A stretch of 64,000 bases of DNA from Rhizobium sp. NLR16a (GCF_017948245.1 NZ_CP072865.1:186001-250000), one strand, 5' to 3'; shown: positions 34,255-43,168, counted from the first letter of the stretch. The notes: a model not told the origin generated them from the sequence alone. Made by a program: numbers and translations.

Positions 34255-34320
34255 TCTAGCCCCAACGCTCGTTGTCTCATCGGCTGATACGCAGCTTCGA
34301 GAACATGGTTCACCCTATAG

Positions 34321-34354
34321 AAAGAAAAGCCGGCCCGGGAAACCCCGAGCCGGC
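34321..34354 (-). terminator. Intrinsic terminator of the 5'-nucleotidase gene
   Basis: On the minus strand an 11-bp stem with one mismatch (34344-34354 with 34329-34339) and loop GTTT, followed by TTTTCTTT. It begins 24 bases after the stop codon at 34378. Confidence 0.88.
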
Positions 34355-34377
34355 CGATGGTGTCGAGACAAATCGTC

Positions 34378-36351
34378 TTATTTTGCAGGAACCTGGATCT
34401 CCTTGCCAACCGTCAGGTGGTGCGGATTCGGCTTGCCGTTGGCCTCCGAAAGCTTCCGCCACAGCGTCCCATCGCCATAGAAGCTGACGGCGAGATCCCA
34501 AAAGGTGTCGCCGGCCGCGATAACGTGGGTGGAAGGCGTTGTTGCGGCGGGGGCGGAGGCCGCCGGAGCTGGTTCCGCCGCGGGCGCGGGAGCTGCCGGT
34601 GTTGCCGGGGCTGGCGCGGCCGGGGCAGGCTCGATGGCTGGTGCGGGTGCGGCCGGGGCCGCAGGGGCAGGAGCGGGCTCAGTGGCCGGCGCAGGTGCCG
34701 CCGGCGCGGGAGCCGCCGGTTCGGCAGCTGGCGCCTGTGCCACGGTCGCGCCGATTTCGGTGACGCGGCCATCGGTATAGGGCTTATAGGGCGAATGCGC
34801 GGCGACGTAGTCGGCGGTCACGTCGGCGAGATCCGGGCCGTAATCATAGGCGTTCTTGCCTTGCTTGAAGATCGAATAGCCGTCGCCGCCGGCTCGCATG
34901 AAGTTGTTGGTGGCGATCTTGTAGGTCTTGGCCGGGTTGATCGGCGCGAAGTTGTCGCCCTCCTTCACCTGGACATCGCTGACGCGGCTGCCGACTGGCT
35001 TCGACTGGTCGAACGAGAATTTCAGGCCGGCGACCTGCGGGAATCGGCCGGCGCCCTGATCGACCTGACTGACGCCGTTTTCGAGCGCCTTGACGACGTC
35101 CGCGCCGGTTGCTTCAAAAGTGGCGAGGGTATTCTGGAAGGGCAGGACAGTGATGACTTCGCCCTGGGTGATATCGCCGCCGTCGATCGAGGCGCGCAGG
35201 CCGCCGCCGTTCTGGAAGGCGATGGTGACGCCCTGGTTCTTGGTGCGATCGAGAATGGCATCGGCCACTAGATTGCCCATCGAGCATTCCTTGACGCGGC
35301 AGACCTTCCGGTCGCCCTCGATTGGGCTTTCGGAGGAGCCAATCACCTTTTTGCGCAGTTCCTCGATCGGTTTTGCCAATTCGGCGACGCGGGTGACGAC
35401 GGCCGGATCGGGTGTGAAGGACGCGTCGATCAGGATCGGATCGCCCTTGGCTTCCTTGACGACGCCGTTATCGTCGAAATTGACGACGACGTCGCCGAGA
35501 TATTTGCTGTAGGAGGCGGCCTGGACGACCGGCACCTTGTAGCCGCCCGGATTGTCGACCATCGTCGGATACGGGCCTTCAGCCTTCGGGTCGGTGTTGG
35601 AAAGCAGGCTGTGGGAGTGGCCGCCGACGACGACATCGACGTCCGGGATCTTGGCGATGAAAGCCAGGTCGCGGGGATAACCGACATGGGTCAGCGCGAT
35701 GATTTTGTTGACCCCCTGGCTTTTCAGGTCCTGCACGGCTGATGTGATCGTCTGAACGTCATCTTCGATCGTGACATTCGGGCCGGGGGAGGAGAGCTCT
35801 GCCGTATCGTTGGTGACGGCGCCGACGATGCCGATCTTCTGGCCGCCGACATCGAGCACCAGCGAGGGCTTGATGCGGTCGCCGAGCTTGGAGGCGGCGC
35901 TCGCCTTGACATTCGCCGTCACGACGGGGAATTGCACCTTGTCGAGGAAGGTCGCAAGCCCGTCCTCGCTGTCGTCAAATTCATGATTGCCGACGGTCAT
36001 GGCGTCGAACTTCATCAGGTTCAGGAATTCGGCTTCGGCCGCGCCCTTATAGGTGGTGTAGAAGAGCGAACCCTGGAAATTGTCGCCGGCATTCAGGAGA
36101 AGCACATTCTTGCCCGATAACGCCTGGCGGCGCTGGTCGATCGCGGTCTTCAGGCGGGCGGCGCCGCCGAAGCATTCCTTCTTGCCTTCCTCCTCGGCCG
36201 AGCAGGTGGAATCGAACTTGTTGATCGATTCGATGCGTGAATGGAAATCGTTGATGTGAAGAATATTGAGTTCGTAATCGGCAAAGGCGGCGCCCGCGCT
36301 CAGCGCCAGCATGGACGCGGTCAAAAGACCGAAGCTGAAAGACTTCGTCAT
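34378..36351 (-). CDS. 5'-nucleotidase / UDP-sugar hydrolase with C-terminal LysM domain
   Basis: Predicted periplasmic metallophosphatase that hydrolyses nucleotides to nucleosides. 657 residues: signal peptide 1-24, a calcineurin-like domain (about residues 26-300) with metal motifs HINDFHSR, NAGDNFQGS, GNHEFDDS and GGHSHS, a 5_nucleotid_C domain (about residues 335-500; FQNGGGLRAS), then an ~85-residue Ala/Pro/Glu linker made of APAAPAPA-type units, and a C-terminal LysM domain (about residues 610-657; AAGDTFWDLAVSFYGDGTLW). The LysM and rigid linker suggest tethering to peptidoglycan. The fusion is unlike the plain UshA architecture. It is monocistronic, with its own terminator. Confidence 0.92.
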   Translation of the reverse strand: MTKSFSFGLLTASMLALSAGAAFADYELNILHINDFHSRIESINKFDSTCSAEEEGKKECFGGAARLKTAIDQRRQALSGKNVLLLNAGDNFQGSLFYTTYKGAAEAEFLNLMKFDAMTVGNHEFDDSEDGLATFLDKVQFPVVTANVKASAASKLGDRIKPSLVLDVGGQKIGIVGAVTNDTAELSSPGPNVTIEDDVQTITSAVQDLKSQGVNKIIALTHVGYPRDLAFIAKIPDVDVVVGGHSHSLLSNTDPKAEGPYPTMVDNPGGYKVPVVQAASYSKYLGDVVVNFDDNGVVKEAKGDPILIDASFTPDPAVVTRVAELAKPIEELRKKVIGSSESPIEGDRKVCRVKECSMGNLVADAILDRTKNQGVTIAFQNGGGLRASIDGGDITQGEVITVLPFQNTLATFEATGADVVKALENGVSQVDQGAGRFPQVAGLKFSFDQSKPVGSRVSDVQVKEGDNFAPINPAKTYKIATNNFMRAGGDGYSIFKQGKNAYDYGPDLADVTADYVAAHSPYKPYTDGRVTEIGATVAQAPAAEPAAPAPAAPAPATEPAPAPAAPAAPAPAIEPAPAAPAPATPAAPAPAAEPAPAASAPAATTPSTHVIAAGDTFWDLAVSFYGDGTLWRKLSEANGKPNPHHLTVGKEIQVPAK

Positions 36352-36508
36352 CCTTGTTCTCCTGATTGAGGCGAGAGATCCCCCTGATCCTCGCCGATCC
36401 CTATAATGGTGTCAGGCGGTTTCCCGCGTGCCGATGTTTCAACAAACGACGCCTAGTCGCAAGAGGGAAGCTGGGTTTGCGGCGGCGCTTTCCAAGATGC
36501 CGCAAAAC

Positions 36509-36534
36509 AAAAAAGCTCCCGAATGGGAGCTTTT
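36509..36534 (-). terminator. Terminator of the Omp10-like gene
   Basis: Perfect 10-bp stem AAAAGCTCCC (36511-36520) / GGGAGCTTTT (36525-36534) with loop GAAT. T runs occur on both strands. It lies 20 bases after the stop of the minus-strand lipoprotein gene. Confidence 0.88.
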
Positions 36535-36553
36535 GCAGGGTGATATTGAAGCA

Positions 36554-36928
36554 TTACAAACGACGTGTAAGCGTGAACTGCGAATTCGTTGCAGTCGTAC
36601 AATTCAGCTGGCTCGTGCCGCTCATGGCGCAATTAACCAGGGAAGTCGTCCGCTTAACATTCGAGTAAAGGTTTATCTGAATGATCCCATCGGGGGTTGT
36701 TGTATATGTTCCGGATGCCATCTGCGTGTTCGTTCCGTCGCTGGTGCGGGTTACGAATTGTCCATTCGTGAAGGCGGAGGTCAAGCCGTTGGCATCCGTC
36801 CATTCGCCTTCAACAGAATTTGTTGCAGGCGGCGCGACTGCGATCGGTCGCTGTTGCGGTCCTGATGAAACGCAGGCGGCAAGAGTGGCCGCTGCACCGA
36901 CAAGAACAAGACCAGTTCTGATTTTCAT
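36554..36928 (-). CDS. omp10: Outer-membrane lipoprotein, Omp10-like
   Basis: 124-residue lipoprotein: signal peptide and lipobox LAAC (Cys 19). The mature part matches the layout of Brucella Omp10: an I/V-EG-W-D-NG segment (VEGEWTDANGLTSAF), FVTRTSDGT, SGTYTTTPDGIIQINL, and the ending NCTTATNSQFTLTRRL. The two cysteines in VNCAMSGTSQLNC are in the Omp10 positions. Function in the family is poorly known; it is surface-exposed and immunogenic in Brucella. It is monocistronic, with a terminator right behind it. Confidence 0.88.
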   Translation of the reverse strand: MKIRTGLVLVGAAATLAACVSSGPQQRPIAVAPPATNSVEGEWTDANGLTSAFTNGQFVTRTSDGTNTQMASGTYTTTPDGIIQINLYSNVKRTTSLVNCAMSGTSQLNCTTATNSQFTLTRRL

Positions 36929-37049
36929 AAGGCTTCTCCCGGCGATTCGGCGTGGCGGTCACCCGCCAACTTCGGGCAAAACATGACGTGCGCTCGCCAT
37001 GATGGCAAGGCTTGGAGCGGCGGCGGAGCCATTTATACAGCCAGCGTTA

Positions 37050-37077
37050 CAAAAATGCCCGCCTTGCGGCGGGCATT
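37050..37077 (-). terminator. Intrinsic terminator of hss
   Basis: Perfect 10-bp stem AATGCCCGCC (37054-37063) / GGCGGGCATT (37068-37077), loop TTGC; the minus strand continues with TTTTT. It lies 25 bases past the hss stop. Confidence 0.92.
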
Positions 37078-37101
37078 GTCAAAATCCTGTGAGGGCGATT
37101 T

Positions 37102-38553
37102 TCAGCGAACGAGGACGTTCCTGAATTGCCACGGGTCCTTGGTGTCGATGTCCTCGGGGAAGAGACCGGGACGACCGTCGAGCGGGGTCCAGTCGGTGTA
37201 GTGTCCTTCGACCGGGCCGAGATAGGGCATCTGCACGTCGAGGCAGCGCTTGTAATCGATCTCATCCGCTTCGACGATGCCGGCCTTCGGGTTTTCCAGC
37301 GCCCAGACCATGCCGGCGAGAACGGCAGAGGTCACCTGCAGGCCGGTGGCGTTCTGGTAGGGCGCTATGCGGCGGGTTTCTTCCAGCGACAGGCGCGAAC
37401 CATACCAGTAGGCATTCTTCTCATGGCCGTAGAGCAGGACGCCGAGCTCGTCGATGCCGTTCTCCAGCTCGTCCTCGTCGAGTACGTGGTGGACCGGCTG
37501 CGGGGTGCCGCCGTTGCCGAACATCTCATGCAGCGAGAGCACGGCGTCGTTGGCCGGATGGTAGGCATAGTGGCAGGTCGGACGGAATGTGACTTCGCCG
37601 TCCTTGTCGCGGACCGTGAAATAATCGGCGATCGAGATCGACTCGTTATGGGTAACGAGGAAGCCGTATTGAGGGCCGGGCGTCGGGCACCATGTGCGCA
37701 CGCGGGTGTTGGCGCCCGGCTGCTCCAGGTAGATCGCCGCCTTGTTGCCCTTCTTGTGCTTCTTGGCGTTCTTCGGCATCCACTGCTCGTGCGTGCCCCA
37801 GCCGAGTTCGGCCGGCTGCATGCCTTCGGAGATGAAGCCTTCGACGGACCAGGTGTTCCAGAAGACGTTGAGCGGCTTCGGATGCTTGGTGCGCTGGGTG
37901 TCGCGCTCGGCGATGTGGACGCCCTTGACGCCGACCTTCTTCATCAGCTTGGCCCAGCCTTCGCGATCGTGCTGGTCCGGTTCCTCGAATTTAACGCCGA
38001 TATCATTGGCGAGGTTGACGAGCGCCTGCTTGACGAACCAGGAGACCATGCCCGGATTGGCGCCGCATGTGGAGACGGCGGTGGCGCCGCCGGGGTTTTT
38101 CGCCTTTTCCCTGCGCACCGTCTCGCGCAGCGCATAGTTGGTGCGGTCGGCATTGCTCATGCCCTTGTCGAAATAGAAGCCGAGCCAGGGCTCGACAACC
38201 GTATCGATATAGAGAACATCGAGCTTGCGGCAGAGCTTGATGATGTCGAGCGAGGAGGTGTCGACCGAGAGGTTGACGCAGAAGCCCTGGCCTTCGCCTT
38301 TCGTCAGCAGGGGCTTCAGCAGCTCCTTGTAATTGTCCTTGGTGACATATTCCTGAATGTGGCGAACGCCGTGTTTCTTCAGGATCTCCATGTCGGAGGG
38401 TTCTTCACGCGGGTCGATGACGACCATCCGGCTCTTGTCGAATTTGAAGTGGCGCTCGATCAGGGGCAGGGTGCCGCGGCCGATGGAGCCAAAGCCGATC
38501 ATCACGATCGGACCGGTAATTTCGGCATATACCGGATAGTTCTGTTCCGTCAT
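37102..38553 (-). CDS. hss: Homospermidine synthase
   Basis: NAD-dependent enzyme that makes sym-homospermidine from putrescine (or putrescine plus spermidine), the main long polyamine of rhizobia. 483 residues. The N-terminal Rossmann motif is VMIGFGSIGRGTLPLIERHF. Other visible features are VVEPWLGFYFDKGMS, STCGANPGMVSWFVKQAL and the substrate-pocket region WNTWSVEGFISEGMQPAELGWGTHE. The length is normal for the bacterial family. It has its own terminator and a ~165-base upstream region, so it is monocistronic. Confidence 0.96.
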   Translation of the reverse strand: MTEQNYPVYAEITGPIVMIGFGSIGRGTLPLIERHFKFDKSRMVVIDPREEPSDMEILKKHGVRHIQEYVTKDNYKELLKPLLTKGEGQGFCVNLSVDTSSLDIIKLCRKLDVLYIDTVVEPWLGFYFDKGMSNADRTNYALRETVRREKAKNPGGATAVSTCGANPGMVSWFVKQALVNLANDIGVKFEEPDQHDREGWAKLMKKVGVKGVHIAERDTQRTKHPKPLNVFWNTWSVEGFISEGMQPAELGWGTHEQWMPKNAKKHKKGNKAAIYLEQPGANTRVRTWCPTPGPQYGFLVTHNESISIADYFTVRDKDGEVTFRPTCHYAYHPANDAVLSLHEMFGNGGTPQPVHHVLDEDELENGIDELGVLLYGHEKNAYWYGSRLSLEETRRIAPYQNATGLQVTSAVLAGMVWALENPKAGIVEADEIDYKRCLDVQMPYLGPVEGHYTDWTPLDGRPGLFPEDIDTKDPWQFRNVLVR

Positions 38554-38719
38554 TCTTTTCTCCTGTGGAAGGGGACGAAGGCGTTCAGCCTGAAGAATTC
38601 TTGTGAGATTGCCGCAGAAATTGCGAAGTGACCGGCTCTAACCACAAAACGCCGTCACAATAAAGAGCGTTGACGGGGAAAGGGCAAATATCGGGGCGAC
38701 GAGATCCTCTGAACGAAAA

Positions 38720-39004
38720 TCATCGCTTCAGGATTTCCAGTCCTTCAACCGCCGTCGTTATCGCAAGTTCGGTGATTTCGTATTCGGCGACGTCGTGGAT
38801 AGTGAAGGGATCGGCGGCGACATAGGCTTCGATTGCGGCACGGTCGCCGATGGCGAGGATCGCGCCGCCGGTGCGCGGCACCTTGCGGCCGGAGGCGAGA
38901 AACCAGCCTTTGGCGTAACCCTCCTTCACCCAGGCCATGTGCGGCCCCATGTGCCTGTCGGCCTCGTCGTTGGATTTGCGATAGGTAAGGGAGAGGATGA
39001 ACAT
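38720..39004 (-). CDS. YciI-family protein
   Basis: Small dimeric alpha/beta-barrel protein, 94 residues from ATG at 39004 (AGGAAA 7-8 bases upstream); ATG at 39010 would overlap the previous stop as ATGA but has its ribosome-binding site too close. Family features: HMGPHMAWVKEGYAKGWFLASGRK (the His and the G-W-x-x-G area) and DPFTIHDVAEYEI near the end (the Asp/His pair). YciI proteins may be small hydrolases or dehalogenase-like enzymes; no reaction is established. It ends the pabB-pabC-yciI operon. Confidence 0.85.
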   Translation of the reverse strand: MFILSLTYRKSNDEADRHMGPHMAWVKEGYAKGWFLASGRKVPRTGGAILAIGDRAAIEAYVAADPFTIHDVAEYEITELAITTAVEGLEILKR

Positions 39005-39006
39005 GA

Positions 39007-39636
39007 TCATTTCCTGAGAAGGTTTGCGCGGATCAGTCCGCGCAGCGAGTTGCCGACATACAGCGTGCCGGCGTCAAGATCGGCAAGTGTGAGACGGCCG
39101 ACGCGGGCCTTGCGCCCGCAGATGAGTTCGGTGCGCAGCACGCCGGCGAGCAGGCCGCAGGAGATCGGCGGGGTGCGCAGAATGCCGCTTCCGTCGTCGA
39201 GAAAGATGGAGGTGATGGTGCCCTCGCAGACTTCGTCGTGCTCGTTCAAGAGGATGACCTCGTCGGCTTCCGCCTGAGCATATTCGGCGCGGGCGGTCTC
39301 GTAGACGGTGCGCCGTGTGGTTTTGACGCGCAGCAGGCTGTCGGCGGAGTGGAGGCGGGTCTTGGCGATACGGACACTCCAAACGGACTGTGGCGCCAGC
39401 GGGATGAAGGGCGCGCTCGTCACCTCGATCTCGCCTTGCGGGTCGAAGGTCAGCCGGACGCGCAGCGGGCCGCCAGCGCCGGCAACGGCTGCTTCGAGCT
39501 TTGTTTGCACATCGGTCGGCGGCGGAAAACCGAGGCGACGGGCGGAGCGGGAAAGCCGGGCCAGATGCAGGCGCTGACGGATGAAGCCTTCGCCGGGCTG
39601 CCAGCGCAACGTCTCGATCAGCGAAAAATCGGTCAT
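39007..39636 (-). CDS. pabC: Aminotransferase class IV, aminodeoxychorismate lyase-like
   Basis: PLP enzyme of the class IV fold; next to pabB it most likely releases pyruvate from 4-amino-4-deoxychorismate to give p-aminobenzoate for folate. 209 residues from ATG at 39636, whose ATGA overlaps the pabB stop. At ~210 residues it is shorter than E. coli PabC (269), as in other rhizobial copies. Visible: FSLIETLRWQPGEGF at the start, the PLP-Lys region LLRVKTTRRTVYETAR, LNEHDEVCEGTITSIFL and GLLAGVLRTEL. The symbol rests on context, since D-amino-acid and branched-chain aminotransferases share the fold. Confidence 0.82.
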   Translation of the reverse strand: MTDFSLIETLRWQPGEGFIRQRLHLARLSRSARRLGFPPPTDVQTKLEAAVAGAGGPLRVRLTFDPQGEIEVTSAPFIPLAPQSVWSVRIAKTRLHSADSLLRVKTTRRTVYETARAEYAQAEADEVILLNEHDEVCEGTITSIFLDDGSGILRTPPISCGLLAGVLRTELICGRKARVGRLTLADLDAGTLYVGNSLRGLIRANLLRK

Positions 39637-40787
39637 CGCGCGATCCACTGGTCGCCGACCGCGAAGCGGGCCTTGAGCAGGCATTCCTCATATTCGGCCT
39701 CGGCGGTGGAATCGAAGACGATGCCGCCGCCGACATTGAAGATAGCTTTGCCGCCGTCGAAAAGCGTGACGGTGCGGATGGCGACGGAAAAACGCATGGC
39801 GCCGGTCGGCGAGATCATGCCGATTGCGCCGCAATAGGCGTCACGCGGGGTATCTTCGAGCACGTGGAGAATCTCCATCGCCCGGATCTTCGGTGCGCCG
39901 GTGATCGACCCACAGGGGAAGAGGGCGGCAAAGATGTCGCGGATCGATAGTCCGGGTCGAAGTCTGGCCTGCACATGGCTGACCATCTGGTGGACGGTCG
40001 GATAGGTCTCGACGTCGAAGAGCTTCGGGACATTGAGCGTGCCGACCTCGGTGATGCGGGAGATGTCGTTGCGCAGGAGGTCGACGATCATGCGGTTTTC
40101 GGCCTGGGTCTTGATATCTGCCCGCATGGCCGCGATGATTTCGGCATCCTCGGCGGCAGTCGTGCCGCGTTTTGCCGTGCCCTTCATCGGGTGGGTTTCG
40201 ATCCAGCCTTGCTCATCCGTGCGGAAGAAGAGTTCGGGTGAACGCGACAGGATGAGCGGACCGCCGAGATCGACCAGTGCGCCGTATTTCACCGGCTGGC
40301 GTTCGATCAGCGACCAGAAGGCGGCACGGGGATCGCCGCTCCAGCGAGCTTCAACCGGCATGGTGAGGTTCGCCTGATAGGCGTCGCCGAGCCGCAGGTG
40401 CTGGTGAAGACGGTCGAAACGCTCTTTATATATAGGGAAATCCCAGGCGGCCTTCGGGGCGGTGAGGAATTCCTCGTTTTCGAGACGCTGTTTCGGCTGG
40501 GCAAGTGGATGCGTGTCCGGCTGCGGTGCGTCGAAGACGCCGAAATAGAGGAGCGGCGTTTCGCGACCTTCTCCGGCAAAGGAAGCGAGTTTTTCTTCGA
40601 AGAGATATCCGGCCTCGTATGCCATGTAGCCCGCAAGCCATTTGCCCTCGGCCTTGGCCTCTTCCATGCGGGCGAGACCTGCGAAGAATTCGGCGCGCGT
40701 CCTGGCAAGGATGATCTCGGCGGGCTCGGCGAAAAGCATCACTTGGCCTGAAGTGTCGTCGCGGAAGAGAATATAGCGATCAGGCAT
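39633..40787 (-). CDS. pabB: Aminodeoxychorismate synthase component I PabB
   Basis: Converts chorismate and ammonia to 4-amino-4-deoxychorismate for folate synthesis. 384 residues, shorter than E. coli PabB because the N-terminal domain is reduced. The chorismate-binding core has ILSRSPELFFRTDEQGWIETHPMKGTAKRG-type elements (LILSRSPELFF; ETHPMKGTAKRG), VDLLRNDISRI and the end motif PCGSITGAPKIRAMEIL. Start ATG at 40787. The gene overlaps pabC by four bases, and no pabA is in this window. Upstream lies a palindromic intergenic repeat at 40866-41004. Confidence 0.92.
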   Translation of the reverse strand: MPDRYILFRDDTSGQVMLFAEPAEIILARTRAEFFAGLARMEEAKAEGKWLAGYMAYEAGYLFEEKLASFAGEGRETPLLYFGVFDAPQPDTHPLAQPKQRLENEEFLTAPKAAWDFPIYKERFDRLHQHLRLGDAYQANLTMPVEARWSGDPRAAFWSLIERQPVKYGALVDLGGPLILSRSPELFFRTDEQGWIETHPMKGTAKRGTTAAEDAEIIAAMRADIKTQAENRMIVDLLRNDISRITEVGTLNVPKLFDVETYPTVHQMVSHVQARLRPGLSIRDIFAALFPCGSITGAPKIRAMEILHVLEDTPRDAYCGAIGMISPTGAMRFSVAIRTVTLFDGGKAIFNVGGGIVFDSTAEAEYEECLLKARFAVGDQWIAR

Positions 40788-40865
40788 GGTTGCGCCGCAT
40801 CTTGCTTGGTCACCCGACGCTGGCGATGGTCTTGCTGCGGTAGGCCGGGACCGCGGCTACATCCA

Positions 40866-41004
40866 CCCTCATTCCTGTGCTCGTCACAGGAATCCAGCCA
40901 CGGCGCGTCTGCGCCGCGAATGACACAATTCCGGCACCTGAAGAGTCTCCCGCGTCCAAGGACTTGGGCGCGCTGGATTCCTGTGACGAGCACAGGAATG
41001 AGGG
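40866..41004. repeat. Palindromic intergenic element with 33-bp perfect inverted repeats
   Basis: Arms 40866-40898 and 40972-41004 are perfect 33-bp inverted copies, beginning CCCTCATTCCTGTG and ending GGAATCCAGC. Each arm is itself a palindrome (ATTCCTGTG-CTCGT-CACAGGAAT). Between them are two further palindromes: CGGCGCGTCTGCGCCG and GCGTCCAAGGACTTGGGCGC. The sequence style matches a repeat that I recall in many Rhizobiales intergenic regions. No transposase. It fills the 317-bp pabB-pepF gap. Confidence 0.75.
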
Positions 41005-41104
41005 AGGGGGGGGTGCCGTCATGGTTCCTCGTGGACGTTGCAGAATGCGGCTGGCTGATCAACAGCCCGCCATGAGGTTCGCTCTTTCTGGCCTTAGCCG
41101 AGAC

Positions 41105-42961
41105 TTACGCCCTATCTAGCGCTTCCAGCTCGTCAATCAGCCCTTCGATCATCGACAGGCCCTGGCTCCAGAACGACGGATCGGTTGCGTCGAGGCCGAA
41201 AGGCTTCAAGAGCTCGGAATGATGCTTGGTGCCGCCGGCCTTCAAGAGTTCGAAATACTTCTCCTGGAAGCCCTTCTCGGCCTTCCGGTAGACGGCATAA
41301 AGCGAATTGACCAGGCAGTCGCCGAAGGCATAGGCGTAGACATAGAAGGGCGAATGGACGAAGTGGGGGATATAGGCCCAATAGGTCTCGTAGCCCTCTG
41401 AAATATTGATCGCCGGCCCGAGGCTTTCCGACTGGACGGAGAGCCAGAGCTCGCCGATGTCGTCGGCGGTGAGTTCGCCTGCCTTGCGGGCGGTGTGCAG
41501 CTTGCGCTCGAATTCGTAGAAGGCGATCTGGCGCACGACCGTGTTAATCATGTCCTCGACCTTTTGGGCAAGCATCGCCTTGCGCTCGCGCTTGTCGGTG
41601 GTCTTTTCGAGGAGCGCGCGGAAGGTCAGCATCTCGCCGAAGACGGATGCGGTCTCGGCCAGTGTCAGCGGCGTCTGGCACATCAGCGCGCCCTGCGCGC
41701 CGGCAAGAACCTGATGGACGCCGTGGCCGAGTTCGTGGGCAAGCGTCATAACGTCGCGCGGCTTGCCCATATAATTGACGAGCACGTAGGGGTGAGCCGA
41801 GGGAACCGTCGGATGAGCGAAGGCGCCGGGCGCCTTGCCTGGGCGAACCGGGGCATCGATCCATTGCTCGTCGAAGAAGCGTCTGGCGATATCGGCCATC
41901 TCGGGGGCGAAATTGCCGTAAGCCGAGAGCACCGTGTCCTTCGCGTCCGCCCAGGAGATCACGGCGCTCGACGTTTCCGGAAGGGGCGCGTTGCGGTCCC
42001 AGAAATTCATCTGCTCCATGCCGAGCCATTTCGCCTTCATCTTATAATAGCGGTGCGAAAGGCGGGGATAGGCTTCCCGGACGGCTGCGGCCAAGGCGTC
42101 GACAACCTCGCGCTCGACGCGGTTTGCCAGATGTCTGGAGTCGGCGATATCCTCGAAGCCGCGCCAGCGGTCGGAGATATCCTTGTCCTTAGCAAGCGTA
42201 TTCGTGATCAGCGTGAAGATGCGGATATTCGCCTTGAAGGTTTCGGCGAGAGCCATGGCCGCCTTGCGGCGCACTTCCGGATCCTTCTCCTGCAGCATGT
42301 TCAGCGCCACCTCGAGCGGCACTTTCTCGCCATCGATCTCATAACGAAGTTCCGCCATGGTTTCGTCGAAGAGGCGATTGAAGGCGGAGGCCGATGTCAT
42401 CGACTTCTCAAGGAAGAGCTGCTCCAGCCTGTCGTCGAGCTGATAGGGCTTATCTTTACGCAGGTCGATCAGCCAGGGGCGATAATGGCCGGCATCGGGG
42501 TCCTTCGCCATGCAAGCGTCGATGACGGCGTCGTCGATCCGGTTCAGCTCGAGCGCGAAGAACAGGAGATGGCCGGAGAATTCGGTGACCTTGGCCTGGA
42601 CGTCGCCGTAGAGCTTGCCGTTGGCCGGATTGGTGGTGTCGGAGAAATAGGTGAGGCCGGCAAAGGAGCCGAGGCGGCCCATGATATCGTCAAGCGCCTC
42701 ATATTCCTTCAGCGCCGCGCCGATGCCTTCGGTGCCGGTCTTCACTGCTGCTTCGGCGAGTTTGCCCTTCCACTTTTCTTCGAAAGCGATCGCGGCCTTG
42801 CCGGCCTTTTCCATGTCGGCGACGAAGGCGGTGGACGTGGCGGAGGGATAAAGATCCTGCAGTTTCCAGACCGGCAGGTCGCCGAGCGCCGGATCGGCCG
42901 CCGCCCCGGCTGGCGTTGCTGGCGAGAAAAAAAAGCCGGCGTGCAGGGGCTCGATTTTCAT
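41105..42961 (-). CDS. M3-family oligoendopeptidase (PepF type)
   Basis: Cytoplasmic zinc metallopeptidase that degrades oligopeptides. 618 residues from ATG at 42961, preceded by AGAGGAA; the frame is open to 43405 but the upstream part is not protein-like and overlaps the promoter of the next gene. The zinc site LAHELGHGVHQ (HExxH) and the downstream third ligand in LAETASVFGEM are present. The PepF/M3B start PVWKLQDLYPSATSTAF is near residue 30, and NISEGYETYWAYIPHF near residue 530. It is divergent from the sigma-54-dependent regulator, 207 bases apart. Confidence 0.93.
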   Translation of the reverse strand: MKIEPLHAGFFFSPATPAGAAADPALGDLPVWKLQDLYPSATSTAFVADMEKAGKAAIAFEEKWKGKLAEAAVKTGTEGIGAALKEYEALDDIMGRLGSFAGLTYFSDTTNPANGKLYGDVQAKVTEFSGHLLFFALELNRIDDAVIDACMAKDPDAGHYRPWLIDLRKDKPYQLDDRLEQLFLEKSMTSASAFNRLFDETMAELRYEIDGEKVPLEVALNMLQEKDPEVRRKAAMALAETFKANIRIFTLITNTLAKDKDISDRWRGFEDIADSRHLANRVEREVVDALAAAVREAYPRLSHRYYKMKAKWLGMEQMNFWDRNAPLPETSSAVISWADAKDTVLSAYGNFAPEMADIARRFFDEQWIDAPVRPGKAPGAFAHPTVPSAHPYVLVNYMGKPRDVMTLAHELGHGVHQVLAGAQGALMCQTPLTLAETASVFGEMLTFRALLEKTTDKRERKAMLAQKVEDMINTVVRQIAFYEFERKLHTARKAGELTADDIGELWLSVQSESLGPAINISEGYETYWAYIPHFVHSPFYVYAYAFGDCLVNSLYAVYRKAEKGFQEKYFELLKAGGTKHHSELLKPFGLDATDPSFWSQGLSMIEGLIDELEALDRA

Positions 42962-43138
42962 GGGCGCAATTCCTCTCCACTTTATAACAGGTCTGTTTGA
43001 ATAAGCGCGAGAAGGCACCGCATCAAGGGCCTTTCGGCGCATAAAAGGCCTCGCTTCGGCACGAAATCGGGTCTTCGCAATCGTTAAAATGCAATTATTT
43101 CTCAAAACTGGATGTTCAAGCCTTTCTGCCAGAGTGCG

Positions 43139-43158
43139 CTTCATGGTTTCGCATGAAG
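43139..43158 (+). promoter_or_regulatory. Hairpin next to the ribosome-binding site of the NtrC-type gene
   Basis: Perfect 7-bp stem CTTCATG (43139-43145) / CATGAAG (43152-43158), loop GTTTCG, directly before GGAG (43160-43163) and the ATG at 43169. It could be a leader structure or an operator. Confidence 0.4.
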
Positions 43159-43168
43159 TGGAGCGACA

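Noticed and set aside
34510..34760. Apparent DNA tandem repeat (GCCGGCGC... units)
   Set aside because: It is the coding sequence of the Ala/Pro linker in the LysM nucleotidase, not an independent repeat element.
37126..38631. 501-residue plus-strand ORF opposite hss
   Set aside because: Shadow of homospermidine synthase; no start signal and atypical composition.
41495..43000. 501-residue plus-strand ORF opposite the M3 peptidase gene
   Set aside because: Shadow frame; the peptidase is certain from HExxH and the rest of the family pattern.
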